A stretch of 64,000 nucleotides of DNA from Leptospira sanjuanensis (GCF_022267375.1 NZ_JAIZBH010000002.1:389525-453524), one strand, 5' to 3'; positions 43,720 to 56,127 are shown, counted from the first letter of the stretch. Numbers and translations are program-made. Notes: generated from the letters alone by a model not told the origin.

Positions 43720-43901
43720 GCTTAACGAAAGAGTCTCCTCGACGTTGCGGCCGCAAGCGCTTTTGCGCGATGCGGTTGGCACGAGGTTCGAGTGAGCCTT
43801 AGCGAACGTCTTGCGAACCGAAGTGGCAAAGCAATGTGGCTTTAGCCCGTAGTGAGGGTCGCATTAGCGATCCCGAACGGAGCGAGGAGACGAAGTTAGC
43901 C
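43720..43901 (-). repeat. attC43
   Basis: Type A, 182 bp. Cores GCTTAAC and GTTAGCC. The C43 stop codon lies in the GTTAGCC core. Confidence 0.88.
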
Positions 43902-44606
43902 GAAGTTGGAAATCCTATTTAATTGCTTTTGTATTTTTTGATAATGCTCGGTCTTTTTCGCAATTTTAATATATTGTAAAAGATCTTCGCTGAGAATGTT
44001 ATATAGAACCCCGAAAAATCGATTTTGATCATCTAACATGCCAAATGAATGTTCATCAATAAGATCAATTATACTCGCAAGGTGAAATAAATGACGATGC
44101 ATTCTTCGATCAAGACTATTCAAGATACCATCAGCGGGTGAATTAGTAAATTGAGTTACGCTGTTTGATAAACAATTATTAAAATATTGGCTACCGCTAT
44201 AACCGCCTGTTTGATATGAATCAAGGAGCTTAAAATGTATTTCAATCATTTGCGTGAAGGCTGATTCGAAAACGGTTTGATGTTGTGCTTTTGCTTGTGA
44301 CTTTAGAGATTCTTCCTGGAGAATTGCAACCTTGCGGGATGCTTGTAATTCTCTTCTTGTTAATGCTAATTCTTTTCTCTGATAATATAGCGTTATTACA
44401 ACGGTGATAAGTGTCAAAAAAGTAAATATTGAATTTGTAACTCCTCCAAAGTAATCACCTAATTTTGCCCAATCATCTGGATTATTAGAAATAGAATACC
44501 CATTGATTAGCCAAAACCACATGACATATGATCCAAGGGAGCCCGAAATTATTATTAGGCTGAATGTTGGAATTAGTCTTATATAATTACGCAGAAAATA
44601 ATTCAT
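43896..44606 (-). CDS. AbiC-like membrane protein (C43)
   Basis: 236 aa. Two transmembrane helices (about 11-35 and 57-73) flank WAKLGDYFGGVTNSIFTFLTLITVVITLYYQRKELALTRREL, the N-terminal signature seen in putative AbiC-type proteins. A coiled coil and a helical domain follow. It is shorter than C38 and lacks its C-terminal RSQLSNHE block. The frame ends on the TAA of the attC core, so the natural C-terminus may have been lost or redefined at cassette formation. Confidence 0.72.
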   Translation of the reverse strand: MNYFLRNYIRLIPTFSLIIISGSLGSYVMWFWLINGYSISNNPDDWAKLGDYFGGVTNSIFTFLTLITVVITLYYQRKELALTRRELQASRKVAILQEESLKSQAKAQHQTVFESAFTQMIEIHFKLLDSYQTGGYSGSQYFNNCLSNSVTQFTNSPADGILNSLDRRMHRHLFHLASIIDLIDEHSFGMLDDQNRFFGVLYNILSEDLLQYIKIAKKTEHYQKIQKQLNRISNFG

Positions 44607-44632
44607 TTATTCGATTAATCCCTTCCAATTTC

Positions 44633-44816
<184 letters not shown>

Positions 44817-44827
44817 GCCGTTAAAGT

Positions 44828-46201
44828 TTATTGTTCAGATTTTTTTTTCCAAACCATTTTTCCCGACATCTTTTCCATTAGTCCTTTATCTCTAAGAATG
44901 TAAAAGACCCTTTTCATAACGTTTTCAGAACGAATCCCAGTTAAATCTCTTGCGATTGCATTCGTTATAGTTTCATTTTTTTCTAAGTAATCTAAGACCA
45001 ATTGTTCAGGCGATCCTAAAGACTCGTGTTTAAGGATGACTAATACTGAATTTTCCTGATTCTTAATTACCGGCTCTTTTAAGCGAAGCTTGTTCATCGC
45101 TTCGAAGGCAGTATTTAATCCTTCTCCAACATCCTTATTCGGAGCATCAGGAAACTTATTTATAATTCTTACCAATTTAGGATTTCGAGCAAACTGTTCA
45201 GTTAATATGTTCTCTTCAGTAACATGCCCAGGTAATCTACCCGGGCTTTCAATTTCTATCCGATTGTCAAAAATTCTAATTTGAATATCAGCCGCAATGC
45301 TATAATCTCTATGAAGAACTGCATTCGTAATTATTTCATGCAATGCTTCTTCAGGATATTGAATGGTTTCCAGACCGTTAGTACCTACTTTTTTTATAGA
45401 TTCAATAGTCTCTTTGCTTTTTGAAACAGCTGAGTAAATTAATTCTTTAACAGCACCTTCAATTGAAATAGGATCGAACACAAGGGTCTCTCGACCTCCC
45501 TCGTCTTTAGTCTGATATCTTAGTAATTTTATGCCTGATCGTTTTGGCAATAAAGCCTGCGGTTCATCGGCAAATAGTAAAACTCCCGCAACTGTCGGAA
45601 GATCATTTGCTATAAGTTGCTGTTTATATAGCCACAAATCAGGATCGGTATTAGGCACGATTTCAATAATAAATTCTGTAACTGTGTATGAGTCAGAGAT
45701 TAGTTTTAGATCACAATTTATTGTGTTATCTTCAAATGAAATAATTCCTTTTTCGTACTGTAGTCTCTGCAAAGCCCCTGCACCTTCTACCGGCAAATTC
45801 TGCGCACCTCTTCTTTGATAAACCTTACCATTTGATGCTTTAAGGATATCTTTAGTTTTCTTAATATAAAGAAATAACACTAAGCCGTTTTCACCTTCAC
45901 ATTCAATATATGTTTTCTCGTAAAATCCACCAAGAGGCATAAGATCCTCTAAATTCTGAATTATCGCATTCGTTAATTCAATATTATCAAAACCTAACCA
46001 AACGCGCTCGCGACCCTTTTCTCCAACCTTTTCATGTATACCAATGTATATCTCTCCACCGCAATTATTAGCAAACGCAGAAACGGTACAAGTAAGCTTT
46101 CCCGGTGAAATCTCTTTCGATTTTACGTCTAAATAGTCGCCCTCTTTATAAGAAAGAATTTTCTTAAGCTCGCTTTTGTTTATTGTTTTCGTTTGATTCA
46201 T
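44828..46201 (-). CDS. AlbA_2/Schlafen-type ATP-binding regulator (C44)
   Basis: 457 aa. The N-terminal AlbA_2 domain (about 15-130) has EGDYLDVKSKEISPGKLTCTVSAFANNCGGEIYIGIHE. A GHKL-like ATPase region follows, with YPEEALHEIITNAVLHRDYSIAADIQIRIFDNRIEIESPGRLP around 300-345 and DVGEGLNTAFEAM. The C-terminus is a winged-helix domain (VLDYLEKNETITNAIARDLTG). The ATG at 46201 has GGAGATT. Related proteins are annotated as transcription regulators and also occur in defence loci. Confidence 0.88.
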   Translation of the reverse strand: MNQTKTINKSELKKILSYKEGDYLDVKSKEISPGKLTCTVSAFANNCGGEIYIGIHEKVGEKGRERVWLGFDNIELTNAIIQNLEDLMPLGGFYEKTYIECEGENGLVLFLYIKKTKDILKASNGKVYQRRGAQNLPVEGAGALQRLQYEKGIISFEDNTINCDLKLISDSYTVTEFIIEIVPNTDPDLWLYKQQLIANDLPTVAGVLLFADEPQALLPKRSGIKLLRYQTKDEGGRETLVFDPISIEGAVKELIYSAVSKSKETIESIKKVGTNGLETIQYPEEALHEIITNAVLHRDYSIAADIQIRIFDNRIEIESPGRLPGHVTEENILTEQFARNPKLVRIINKFPDAPNKDVGEGLNTAFEAMNKLRLKEPVIKNQENSVLVILKHESLGSPEQLVLDYLEKNETITNAIARDLTGIRSENVMKRVFYILRDKGLMEKMSGKMVWKKKSEQ

Positions 46202-46231
46202 TAGAATCTCCAAATATTTTTCTTTAATGGC

Positions 46232-46417
46232 GTCTAACGAAAGAGTCTCCTCGACGTTGCGGCCGCAAGCGCTTATGCGCGACGCGGTTGGCACAAGGTT
46301 CGAGTGAGCCTTAGCGAACGGCGCGCGAACCGATGTGACAAAGCAATGTGCCGGAGGCCGTAGTGAGCGCGAGCGGGGACCGTGAGTCGCGAACGAAGCG
46401 AGGAGACGAAGTTAGGC
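46232..46417 (-). repeat. attC45
   Basis: Type A, 186 bp, with an atypical fourth module (AGCGCGAGCGGGGACCGTGAGTC). Cores GTCTAAC and GTTAGGC. Confidence 0.87.
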
Positions 46418-46449
46418 GTAGTTGATGCTTTTATTTCTACTTACAGCGT

Positions 46450-47061
<612 letters not shown>

Positions 47062-47131
47062 TGAATAACCTTAAATATTTAACGTGAATATATAGTTTTA
47101 TCTGAATTTACAATAATGTAGCATCAATTAC

Positions 47132-47310
47132 GCCTAACGAAAGAGTCTCCTCGACGTTGCGTGTCCAAGCGCTTTAAGCGCGCGGACTTGGCACGAGGTT
47201 CGAGGCGCCTTAGCGCCGGCTCGCGAACCGAGGTGGCAAAGCAATGTGTCGAAGACCGTAGTGAGGATCGCATTAGCGATTCCGAACGGAGCGAGGAGAC
47301 GAAGTTATAC
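47132..47310 (-). repeat. attC46
   Basis: Type A, 179 bp. Cores GCCTAAC and GTTATAC. Same body as attC55 and attC60. Confidence 0.88.
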
Positions 47311-47346
47311 GCAGTTGCGGAATTTCGCGACACGGATGTCGCTGAA

Positions 47347-47766
47347 TTAAGTTTCGTTTCTTACTTTAATACTTAAATACTCATCTGGAGTAATGATGTT
47401 AAAGTTCTTAATTTTCTGAAGAGTTAATAAATCTTTGTCTCCAGTGATTAAATAGTCTACTTTTGCTGCAAAAGCAGACTCCAGAATGTGATAATCATCT
47501 CTATCTCTTAACTCTAAATAATCTTGAATAGGTTTATTTTTAACAAGCGCAGTAATATCTCTGATTTCAGATAAAACAATCTGAATAAAATTATCATCAA
47601 GTTTGAATTTTGGTTTAGAGAGTGTAGATTCAATCTCAGCTAATATTTCTTTCGAAATATATCCTGTAAAAACCTCATCAATTAAATCTTGGAAAACAAG
47701 CCTTGGTTTTCCTCTAAATAAAATAGCAGAGATGTAAATATTAGTATCTAATAATACCTTCAACAT
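47347..47766 (-). CDS. PIN-domain toxin (C46, second copy of C7)
   Basis: 139 aa, identical to 5576-5995, with the same flanking hairpins (47327-47342 and 48082-48097). Confidence 0.88.
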   Translation of the reverse strand: MLKVLLDTNIYISAILFRGKPRLVFQDLIDEVFTGYISKEILAEIESTLSKPKFKLDDNFIQIVLSEIRDITALVKNKPIQDYLELRDRDDYHILESAFAAKVDYLITGDKDLLTLQKIKNFNIITPDEYLSIKVRNET

Positions 47767-47768
47767 TA

Positions 47769-48014
47769 TTAAGAAGCATTTCTTTTATTTCTAACGGATT
47801 TAATTTCATTAAAAACATCCTTTTCAGAAATATTACTTCGATCAGTAACTTTTGAAGTGAAGTCAAAGATGGCTTGCCATCTAGTTTTTTTCTCAATATA
47901 CGCTCTAGCGGCTTCACGAATCAATTCTGACCTGGACCTGTGTTCCCTCTTTGCAATTTTATCGATTTCTTTTAAAAGTGCTTTTTCAAAGGAAATATTA
48001 ACAGTCTGATTCAT
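47769..48014 (-). CDS. Ribbon-helix-helix antitoxin (C46, second copy of C7)
   Basis: 81 aa, identical to 5998-6243. Confidence 0.88.
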   Translation of the reverse strand: MNQTVNISFEKALLKEIDKIAKREHRSRSELIREAARAYIEKKTRWQAIFDFTSKVTDRSNISEKDVFNEIKSVRNKRNAS

Positions 48015-48026
48015 AATCTAAATAAT

Positions 48027-48041
48027 ATACAATGATTGTAT
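48027..48041 (-). promoter_or_regulatory. Putative RHH operator (C46)
   Basis: ATACAAT-g-ATTGTAT, as at 6256-6270. Confidence 0.55.
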
Positions 48042-48114
48042 GCTTGTCAACCTAATTTCATCCTTTTCGCCCCTACTTCTCGCCACATGGATGTGGCGTC
48101 TCCCCCGCAATTGC

Positions 48115-48295
48115 GTATAACGAAAGAGTCTCATCGACGTTGCGTCTCCGAGCGCTTACGCGCGAAGGAGTTGGCACGAGGTTCGAGTGAGCCTTAGCGA
48201 ACGTCCCGCGAACCGAAGTGGCAAAGCAATGTGCCGGAGGCCGGAGTGAGGGTCGCATGAGCGATCCCGAACGAAGCGAGGAGACGAAGTTAGGC
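48115..48295 (-). repeat. attC47
   Basis: Type A, 181 bp, with a one-base change in the left arm (GTCTCATCG). Cores GTATAAC and GTTAGGC. Its gene-proximal half equals attC6. Confidence 0.88.
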
Positions 48296-48313
48296 GAAGT
48301 GATGCAAAATACA

Positions 48314-48859
48314 CTACAAGCATCCTTCTACTAAATTTAATTCGGGATATCTTCCAACACTAATTGATGTAATATTCTTATTATTTGTCTCAAAAATAAT
48401 TCCATAATTTTTATCTGATTTATCCACTGGCTTATAAGTATATTCCAAGTAGTTTGTATAATGCCCGCGCGTTTCTTCTAACTTTTCTTTATATACACTT
48501 TTTAATTTAGCTAATGAATCTCCTATTTTAATGCCAGAAATTGTTTCATTCTCTGGCTTGTATAAGTAAATTCGTGCAAGTTTCATGTTATTTTTAGCAG
48601 GTCCAGTAAACATAAAGCCCAAGCTAGAAGTAGAATTTTTGAAATAATAGAAAGCGCAATTTTGCTCTACTAACGGATCCTCTTCTATTTTCAATTTTTG
48701 ACCTGTCACTTTTTCAATTTCAACAACACTCATACCAATAAGAATTTTACCAACGCCACGAATGTGAATTTTGTATTTCTCAACGGTAAGCGGTAGATCC
48801 TGTGCAAAGCCAATTTGAGCATAACAGACTGCTAAAAGTATTAGTATTTTCTTAATCAT
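48314..48859 (-). CDS. Exported hypothetical protein (C47, second copy of C6)
   Basis: 181 aa, identical to 4774-5319, with signal peptide. In this copy the cassette precedes a different neighbour (C48), and its order relative to the PIN cassette is reversed compared with C6-C7. Confidence 0.75.
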   Translation of the reverse strand: MIKKILILLAVCYAQIGFAQDLPLTVEKYKIHIRGVGKILIGMSVVEIEKVTGQKLKIEEDPLVEQNCAFYYFKNSTSSLGFMFTGPAKNNMKLARIYLYKPENETISGIKIGDSLAKLKSVYKEKLEETRGHYTNYLEYTYKPVDKSDKNYGIIFETNNKNITSISVGRYPELNLVEGCL

Positions 48860-48894
48860 AAAACATGTTTTCCTGTAAAAAATTGCATCATTTC

Positions 48895-49077
48895 GCCTAA
48901 CGACGTAGGTTTCTCGACGTTTGCGGTTCTGGAGCGCGTTAAACGCGCGGAAGAATTGGAACGAGGGTCGAGCGACCTTAGTCGCGTCTCGCGAACCGAG
49001 TGACAAAGCAAATGTGCCGGAGGCCAAGCAAGAGTCGCGAAGCGATCTCGTAGCGCAGCGAGAAACCGCAGTTAGAC
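48895..49077 (-). repeat. attC48
   Basis: Type B, 183 bp. Cores GCCTAAC and GTTAGAC. Confidence 0.88.
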
Positions 49078-49091
49078 GCCGTAATGCTTCG

Positions 49092-49505
49092 TTATTTCGG
49101 CACAAACGGGCTTTCAATAAAACTATCATTTAATTTCGTTATATTAATACCAAGATTACTTGCCATATGCTTAATGAGGCTAATAATGTTGTCAATTAGT
49201 CGACCTTGTAATTGTAATTCATCATGCAATTTTTTTAAGCAATTTAGAATTTCTTTTGAATCGTGAAAAATAATAAATACTTCATTTAATGCTGCAAAAA
49301 ATTCTTTATTATCATTTGTAATAGATCCGGAAGATAGGAGGAAAAAACGAAACTTCACAATATTTCGCAAAACATCTAATTTCAATTTTCGAGTTTCTAA
49401 TCTTCGAAAATAATAATTTGAAATCAAAACGCCGATTAAACCCGAAATCAAAGAGCTAAATAAAGTAAAAAAAATATAAAATGTCTTTTCAGAAAAATCT
49501 ATCAT
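49092..49505 (-). CDS. Single-pass membrane protein, possibly DUF6680-like (C48)
   Basis: 137 aa. An N-terminal transmembrane helix (about 8-29, FYIFFTLFSSLISGLIGVLI) is followed by a helical cytosolic part with KLDVLRNIVKFRF and FFAALNEVFIIFHDSKEIL. From memory this pattern is like DUF6680 proteins. It follows the interrupted C48 nuclease-like gene by 1 base, so the two formed an operon. Confidence 0.68.
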   Translation of the reverse strand: MIDFSEKTFYIFFTLFSSLISGLIGVLISNYYFRRLETRKLKLDVLRNIVKFRFFLLSSGSITNDNKEFFAALNEVFIIFHDSKEILNCLKKLHDELQLQGRLIDNIISLIKHMASNLGINITKLNDSFIESPFVPK

Positions 49506-49506
49506 A

Positions 49507-49926
49507 TCACTTAACTTCCTTTATTTTTTCTTTAAGTGGGACTTGAAGCATTATTTTACTTAGCTGGTTAATCGAAATTGAATAATATCCATACTTTGGA
49601 ATTTTTCGGTTTTTAATCAGATCCCAAACTCTAACACCTTTCCCATTATAAATCTCATGAAATTCTCCATTGTCTTCCAATTTAAGCACAATCAAGTGCT
49701 TTGGTTTATGCGCAATTACTATTGATTTCCTTTGAGTTGTCTTAACTTGAACTAATTTATTACCTTTTTGGCAATCATGCGTTTTAGTCCCACTTTTCAA
49801 AGGTGTTAGTCCATATTTATATTCTGCATAAACTTCTCCAATACTCCCTATAAGTATGCCATCTAAAGTAAATTTTTTTCCCGGATGATCGATCTGTAAA
49901 GATCTGACAATTTTTTTTAGAGCAAT
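49507..49926 (-). pseudogene. Nuclease-like gene interrupted by IS66 (C48), main part
   Basis: The frame encodes IALKKIVRSLQIDHPGKKF, then LDGILIGSIGEVYAEYKYGL...THDCQKGNKLVQVKTTQ, resembling PD-(D/E)xK-type DUF6998 proteins (E in GEVYAEY, VQVKTT core). The IS inserted about eight codons after the start. Removing the IS and one target copy joins this frame to 52249-52272, giving an N-terminus LDNLPNQI and a likely TTG start at 52272 with AAGGA upstream. The frame also continues into the IS end, but that is not the original start. Confidence 0.72.
49919..49926. repeat. IS66 target-site duplication, left
   Basis: AGAGCAAT, identical to 52241-52248. An 8-bp duplication is standard for IS66. Confidence 0.9.
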
Positions 49927-49985
49927 GTAAGCGCCTAAACAACCGCACCTTTTTCTAATCGTATAAATGTTGTAAACTGTCTTTG

Positions 49986-50263
49986 ATGAAAAAAACGAAA
50001 ATAGATTGGCCCAAAGAGTTTGATGACTTTTCAAAGAGTGGACTTTCCCAGCCTCAGTATTGTAAAGAAAGACACCTCAAATACACGACGTTTCGATATC
50101 ATTGGGAGAGACGTTCTAAGCATTCAGAGAAGAACGACTTTGTAGAAATTCCTCCTTCCTCGACAAATTCTCAGTCATTGGTAGAAGCCGAATTTTTGAC
50201 CCTAAAGATAGATACGTCGGGGAAGGCATCGCTCCAAGTAAACGTTCAGTTTAGTTTAGGACG

Positions 50264-50273
<10 letters not shown>
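49986..50273 (+). CDS. tnpA: IS66 accessory protein TnpA
   Basis: 95 aa: FDDFSKSGLSQPQYCKERHLKYTTFRYHW is the helix-turn-helix of IS66 OrfA/TnpA proteins. The ATG at 49986 is preferred to the adjacent TTG. Overlaps tnpB by 10 bases. Confidence 0.88.
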
Positions 50274-50614
<341 letters not shown>

Positions 50615-50654
50615 TGTTTGACTCAAGAAAAGAAAGTATTAAGACTGAATCCGA

Positions 50655-52232
<1,578 letters not shown>

Positions 52233-52240
52233 GCGGTTAC

Positions 52241-52248
52241 AGAGCAAT
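52241..52248. repeat. IS66 target-site duplication, right
   Basis: AGAGCAAT, the second copy of the target. Confidence 0.9.
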
Positions 52249-52272
52249 GATTTGATTGGGTAAATTATCCAA
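52249..52272 (-). pseudogene. 5' fragment of the IS66-interrupted C48 gene
   Basis: In the restored frame this encodes LDNLPNQI from a probable TTG at 52272, with AAGGA 9 bases upstream. It continues into 49926 once the IS is removed. Confidence 0.55.
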
Positions 52273-52298
52273 AAACTGAGTTCCTTATGCATTATGGC

Positions 52299-52477
52299 GT
52301 CTAACGAAAGAGTCTCCTCGACGTTGCGGCCGCAAGCGCATTAGCGCGACGCGGTTGGCACGAGGTTCGAGCGACCTTAGTCGCGTCCCGCGAACCGAAG
52401 TGACAAAGCAATGTGCCGGAGGCCGGAGTGAGGGTTGCATTAGCAATCCCGAACGAAGCGAGGAGACGAAGTTAGGC
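52299..52477 (-). repeat. attC49
   Basis: Type A, 179 bp. Cores GTCTAAC and GTTAGGC. The first core matches the GTTAGAC of attC48, 3.2 kb away, confirming that C48 plus the IS is one cassette. Confidence 0.88.
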
Positions 52478-52498
52478 GATCGTTTTGCTTTATTAAAT

Positions 52499-53110
52499 CT
52501 ATTGTTTTAAGACTGATACAACTAATACAATACTTTGCTTATTAGTATAACAGCAACCTAAGTATCTAAAACCTAAGACCGCTGGTTTAGGAACGATTTC
52601 AAGCTGATCGGTTTCTTTATTTAATTTTAAGGGGCGATCTTCATTTAAAAAAGCGAAAACCTTATTATGAACTGGGAGCCAATATTTTTTATCTTTCTCC
52701 ACTACTTCGATTTCTCTTTCAAAGTTAGTTATCCAGGTTCGATACATACTAACATTGTCTAAATCAGTAATTATTTTTAATGCTTCATCTGAAATACTGC
52801 GACTATTGCCAGTATATTCAATTGAAGATGAAAATCTTGTTGGATAACCCATAACAGGCTTTCCGTCAACCAATTCAAGTTCACTAATGCAGTAATTAAC
52901 CTCTTCTCCTGAATTTGCTCTTTTCCAAGAAAGTACATTGCAATCAGGTTTGATAAATGAGATATATTTGCTAACGAGTGAATTGGGATATTCCTTAATT
53001 TGAGGGCTTTCAAACCCCCATTTATTCTTTTTTGATTCAGTTTGTATTTGAATCGTAGAAGCTAATATTAAGGAAACCGCAAAAATGAGTTTAAATAATT
53101 TTGATTTCAT
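52499..53110 (-). CDS. Exported hypothetical protein (C49)
   Basis: 203 aa with an N-terminal signal sequence (KLFKLIFAVSLILASTIQIQT). No lipobox cysteine follows. The mature part has CNVLSWKRANSGEEVNYCISELELVDGKPVMGYP and a late CC pair, so disulphides are possible. Family unknown. Single-gene cassette. Confidence 0.7.
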   Translation of the reverse strand: MKSKLFKLIFAVSLILASTIQIQTESKKNKWGFESPQIKEYPNSLVSKYISFIKPDCNVLSWKRANSGEEVNYCISELELVDGKPVMGYPTRFSSSIEYTGNSRSISDEALKIITDLDNVSMYRTWITNFEREIEVVEKDKKYWLPVHNKVFAFLNEDRPLKLNKETDQLEIVPKPAVLGFRYLGCCYTNKQSIVLVVSVLKQ

Positions 53111-53156
53111 ATTTTCTCCGAATATTATTTTTAAAAGGTAAACATTGCAAAATGTC

Positions 53157-53335
53157 GCCTAACGAAAGAGTCTCCTCGACATTGCGTGTCCAAGCGCTTT
53201 AAGCGCGCGGACTTGGCGCAAGGTTTGAGGCGCCTTAGCGCCGTCTCGCAAACCGAAGCGACAAAGCAATGTGCCGGAGGCCGTAGTGAGGGTCGCATGA
53301 GCGATCCCGAACGAAGCGAGGAGACGAAGTTATGC
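53157..53335 (-). repeat. attC50
   Basis: Type A, 179 bp, with GACATTGCG instead of GACGTTGCG. Cores GCCTAAC and GTTATGC. Confidence 0.88.
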
Positions 53336-53352
53336 GCTGGTCCCGCAATTAT

Positions 53353-53694
53353 TTAGTTTTTCTTTAATAAGTCGTCACAGGCAATTTTTAAAGATGATAA
53401 ACGATTAGTAACAATATCCCAAATTATATCATCATCGACAGAAAAATATCCATGAGCAAGAATATCTCGGACTCCAGCAATTTTCTTCCATTCGATTTCA
53501 GGACGTAAATTCCGTAAACTCTCAGGGAGTTTCTTTACTGCTTCACCAATAATTTCTATATCCCGTTCAACGGCTCTTTTCTTTTCTAAATTACTGACAA
53601 GCTTAGATTTTGAATCAATGCCAGAAGTAAATTTCTCGATTTCGTTTATGCTATCAAGTATATCTTGTAAATAGGCACCAAAATCACGCTGCAT
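53353..53694 (-). CDS. hepT: HepT-type HEPN toxin (C50)
   Basis: 113-aa DUF86/HepT protein with RDILAHGY near residue 76, the Rx4HxY motif intact. It is diverged from the HepT of C5 but has the same layout (VERDIEIIGEAVKKL, IEWKKIAGVRD). Eleven-base overlap with mntA. Confidence 0.92.
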   Translation of the reverse strand: MQRDFGAYLQDILDSINEIEKFTSGIDSKSKLVSNLEKKRAVERDIEIIGEAVKKLPESLRNLRPEIEWKKIAGVRDILAHGYFSVDDDIIWDIVTNRLSSLKIACDDLLKKN

Positions 53695-53977
53695 AGATAA
53701 CTTCTTCTAAAATACGTTCCTTTAGATACGGCTTGATGCTAGATTTCGTAACTAAATCTACCTTGCACTGAAATAAACTTTCTAGAAAAAACTTCAGATC
53801 CATATAAGAATCCAAATTAAGTTTGCCATCTCGATAATTTACAAGAATGTCTAAATCACTATTTTGCGAATTTTCGTTTCTTGCCACAGATCCGAATAAA
53901 CCGATTGAATCTATTCCAAATGATTGAATAGTTTCAATATGCTTTCGAATATTTTCTAAAACTTGTTCCCGATCCAT
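53684..53977 (-). CDS. mntA: MntA-type nucleotidyltransferase antitoxin (C50)
   Basis: 97 aa: IGLFGSVARNENSQNSDLDILVNY carries GSx10DxD. First gene of the pair; presumed to AMPylate the HepT tyrosine as in characterised MntA-HepT systems. Confidence 0.92.
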   Translation of the reverse strand: MDREQVLENIRKHIETIQSFGIDSIGLFGSVARNENSQNSDLDILVNYRDGKLNLDSYMDLKFFLESLFQCKVDLVTKSSIKPYLKERILEEVIYAA

Positions 53978-54056
53978 AACTATTAATAAATTTGCTAATT
54001 CGACTTCGTCGTGTCGAGGAATTTTCTCATTGAACTTTACGATTTGCGGGACTGGC

Positions 54057-54237
54057 GCATAACGAAAGAGTCTCCTCGACGTTGCGTGTCCAAGCGCTTT
54101 AAGCGCGCCGGACTTGGCACGAGGTTCGAGGCGCCTTAGCGCCGTCTCGCGAACCGAAGTGGCAAAGCAATGTGGCTTTAGCCCGGAGTGAGGGTCGCAT
54201 GAGCGATCCCGAACGAAGCGAGGAGACGAAGTTATGC
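54057..54237 (-). repeat. attC51
   Basis: Type A, 181 bp. Cores GCATAAC and GTTATGC. Same body as attC37. Confidence 0.88.
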
Positions 54238-54264
54238 GATGATGCCTAATATTAATTAAAGCAA

Positions 54265-54993
54265 CTATTTGAATGTTCCAGTCTTAATAAATTGCAACGT
54301 TGCTTTCTGGACTTCCACGCCATCCATAATAAAAGTGTGGGTTCGATCAACGAGTAGAAATTCTTTCATAGAATTCAATTTACTATTTTCAATCGAAACT
54401 TTACCATCATCGTCGCCAGGAATAATCATTGAAGAAATTGGATCATTGCTCGAATCTCCCATAATAATTCCAAGTTCAAAATTCGGTGTTCCTATGTTAT
54501 TAACAAAACTCGAGTTATCTGTTTTTAGTTGCATCAATATCGGACCAAGCAAGGTATTAACAAAATTATAGCCCGATAGAAAATCAGCGATCTCGCTTCC
54601 CTTATTTGGTGGAGCCAACATTACAACTCGACCAAGCCTTTTGATTTTATTCTCTTTAAGAAAGTGCCTCAGAACGATTCCGCCTGCGGAATGAGTAACG
54701 AAATGAATTTTATTAAACTTAGAAATACAATTATTTTGAACTATAGGGGATAAATAAGATTTAGATACTTCTTGTATAGTATTACTCCTCGAAGGATAAT
54801 CCACGTAAAAAACCAAAAGATTATTATCAGTCAAATAATCCCCCATATTTTTAAGCTGTTTTGAAGATCTTAAAAACCCATGAATAAGTATAACGCAATC
54901 AAATGATTTTCCATTCTTTGCTTTCTCAAACTTTTGAGCAAACAGAGGAATTGATAAACTAAGAAAGAGGATAATCAAATAATTTCTTGTCAT
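54265..54993 (-). CDS. Exported alpha/beta hydrolase (C51, second copy of C37)
   Basis: 242 aa, identical to 37012-37740. Both cassettes are 972 bp (36810-37781 and 54063-55034). Confidence 0.82.
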   Translation of the reverse strand: MTRNYLIILFLSLSIPLFAQKFEKAKNGKSFDCVILIHGFLRSSKQLKNMGDYLTDNNLLVFYVDYPSRSNTIQEVSKSYLSPIVQNNCISKFNKIHFVTHSAGGIVLRHFLKENKIKRLGRVVMLAPPNKGSEIADFLSGYNFVNTLLGPILMQLKTDNSSFVNNIGTPNFELGIIMGDSSNDPISSMIIPGDDDGKVSIENSKLNSMKEFLLVDRTHTFIMDGVEVQKATLQFIKTGTFK

Positions 54994-55028
54994 GGTATTT
55001 TTATAATAAGTGCTTTTTAGGCATTGTC

Positions 55029-55211
55029 GCATAACGACGTAGGCTTGCCGACGTTGCGGCCGCAAGCGCATTAACGCAACGCGGTTGGCACGAGGTTCGA
55101 GGCGCCTTAGCGCCGGCTCGCGAACCGAAGTGTCAAAGCAATGTGCGGAGCCGGAGTGAGTCCGAACGGGAACCCGTGAGTGACGAACGGAGCGGCAAGC
55201 CGAAGTTAGAC
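55029..55211 (-). repeat. attC52
   Basis: 183 bp with its own inner arms GGCTTGCCG and CGGCAAGCC. Cores GCATAAC and GTTAGAC. Confidence 0.87.
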
Positions 55212-55223
55212 GAAGTGCCCTTA

Positions 55224-55551
<328 letters not shown>

Positions 55552-55565
<14 letters not shown>

Positions 55566-55800
55566 TTTTTAAACTCTTGCGAAGCGATTCAATGGATAAA
55601 TCAGTAATATTATTTTTAGTTTCTTTGGACTTGTTATTGTAAATTTGATTCAATTTCTCAGTTACAGATTCCTTACTATGAGATTGAATAAATTCTTCTA
55701 ATGCTTTTGCAAACAATTGGCTACGTGGTATTCCAAGTTTCTTGGCTGTTTTCTCAGCAGTCTTAAATAGCTCATCAGGAATTGAAATTGCCGTTTTCAT
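55552..55800 (-). CDS. mazE: Ribbon-helix-helix antitoxin paired with MazF (C52)
   Basis: 82 aa: MKTAISIPDELFKTAEKTAKKLGIPRSQLFAKALEEFI is an RHH domain, unlike the AbrB-type MazE of C3. RHH-MazF pairs are well known (MazE9-like). Confidence 0.88.
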
Positions 55801-55804
55801 ATTC

Positions 55805-55828
55805 TTGGTATAACTTTGGTCATACCAA
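55805..55828 (-). promoter_or_regulatory. Putative operator (C52)
   Basis: Inverted repeat TTGGTAT-10 nt-ATACCAA, 4 bases upstream of the antitoxin start. Confidence 0.5.
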
Positions 55829-55932
55829 TGTCAACTTTAAAATAGACTGATTTTTGGTCCAAATTTAGAAAATAAGCCGACGCATTGTCTTTTGGTTTCT
55901 TCTTCAATATCAAGCTAAGCTTAGGGCATTTC

Positions 55933-56114
55933 GTCTAACGACGCAGGTTTCTCGACGTTTGCGTTCCCGGAGCGCTTGTGCGCGAAGGGATTTAAACTCA
56001 ACTTGAGTGAGCCTTAGCGAACGTCCCGCAAGTTGAGTTTAAAAGCAAATGTGCCAAAGGCCAAGCGAGAGTCGCGGAGCGATCTCGAAGCGCAGCGAGA
56101 AAGCGCAGTTAGGC
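55933..56114 (-). repeat. attC53
   Basis: Type B variant, 182 bp. Cores GTCTAAC and GTTAGGC. Identical to attC30. The gene-free stretch 55801-56127 is the C52 leader plus this site. Confidence 0.88.
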
Positions 56115-56127
56115 GTAGTTGGATTGT

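Noticed and set aside
49507..50034. A 175-aa protein starting at 50034 (MKSHQTLWANLF...)
   Set aside because: Its first third is read from inside the IS66 end. The original N-terminus is at 52249-52272 on the other side of the insertion.
52777..53013. Minus-strand frame inside the C49 exported protein gene
   Set aside because: Alternative frame of a gene with a clear signal peptide.
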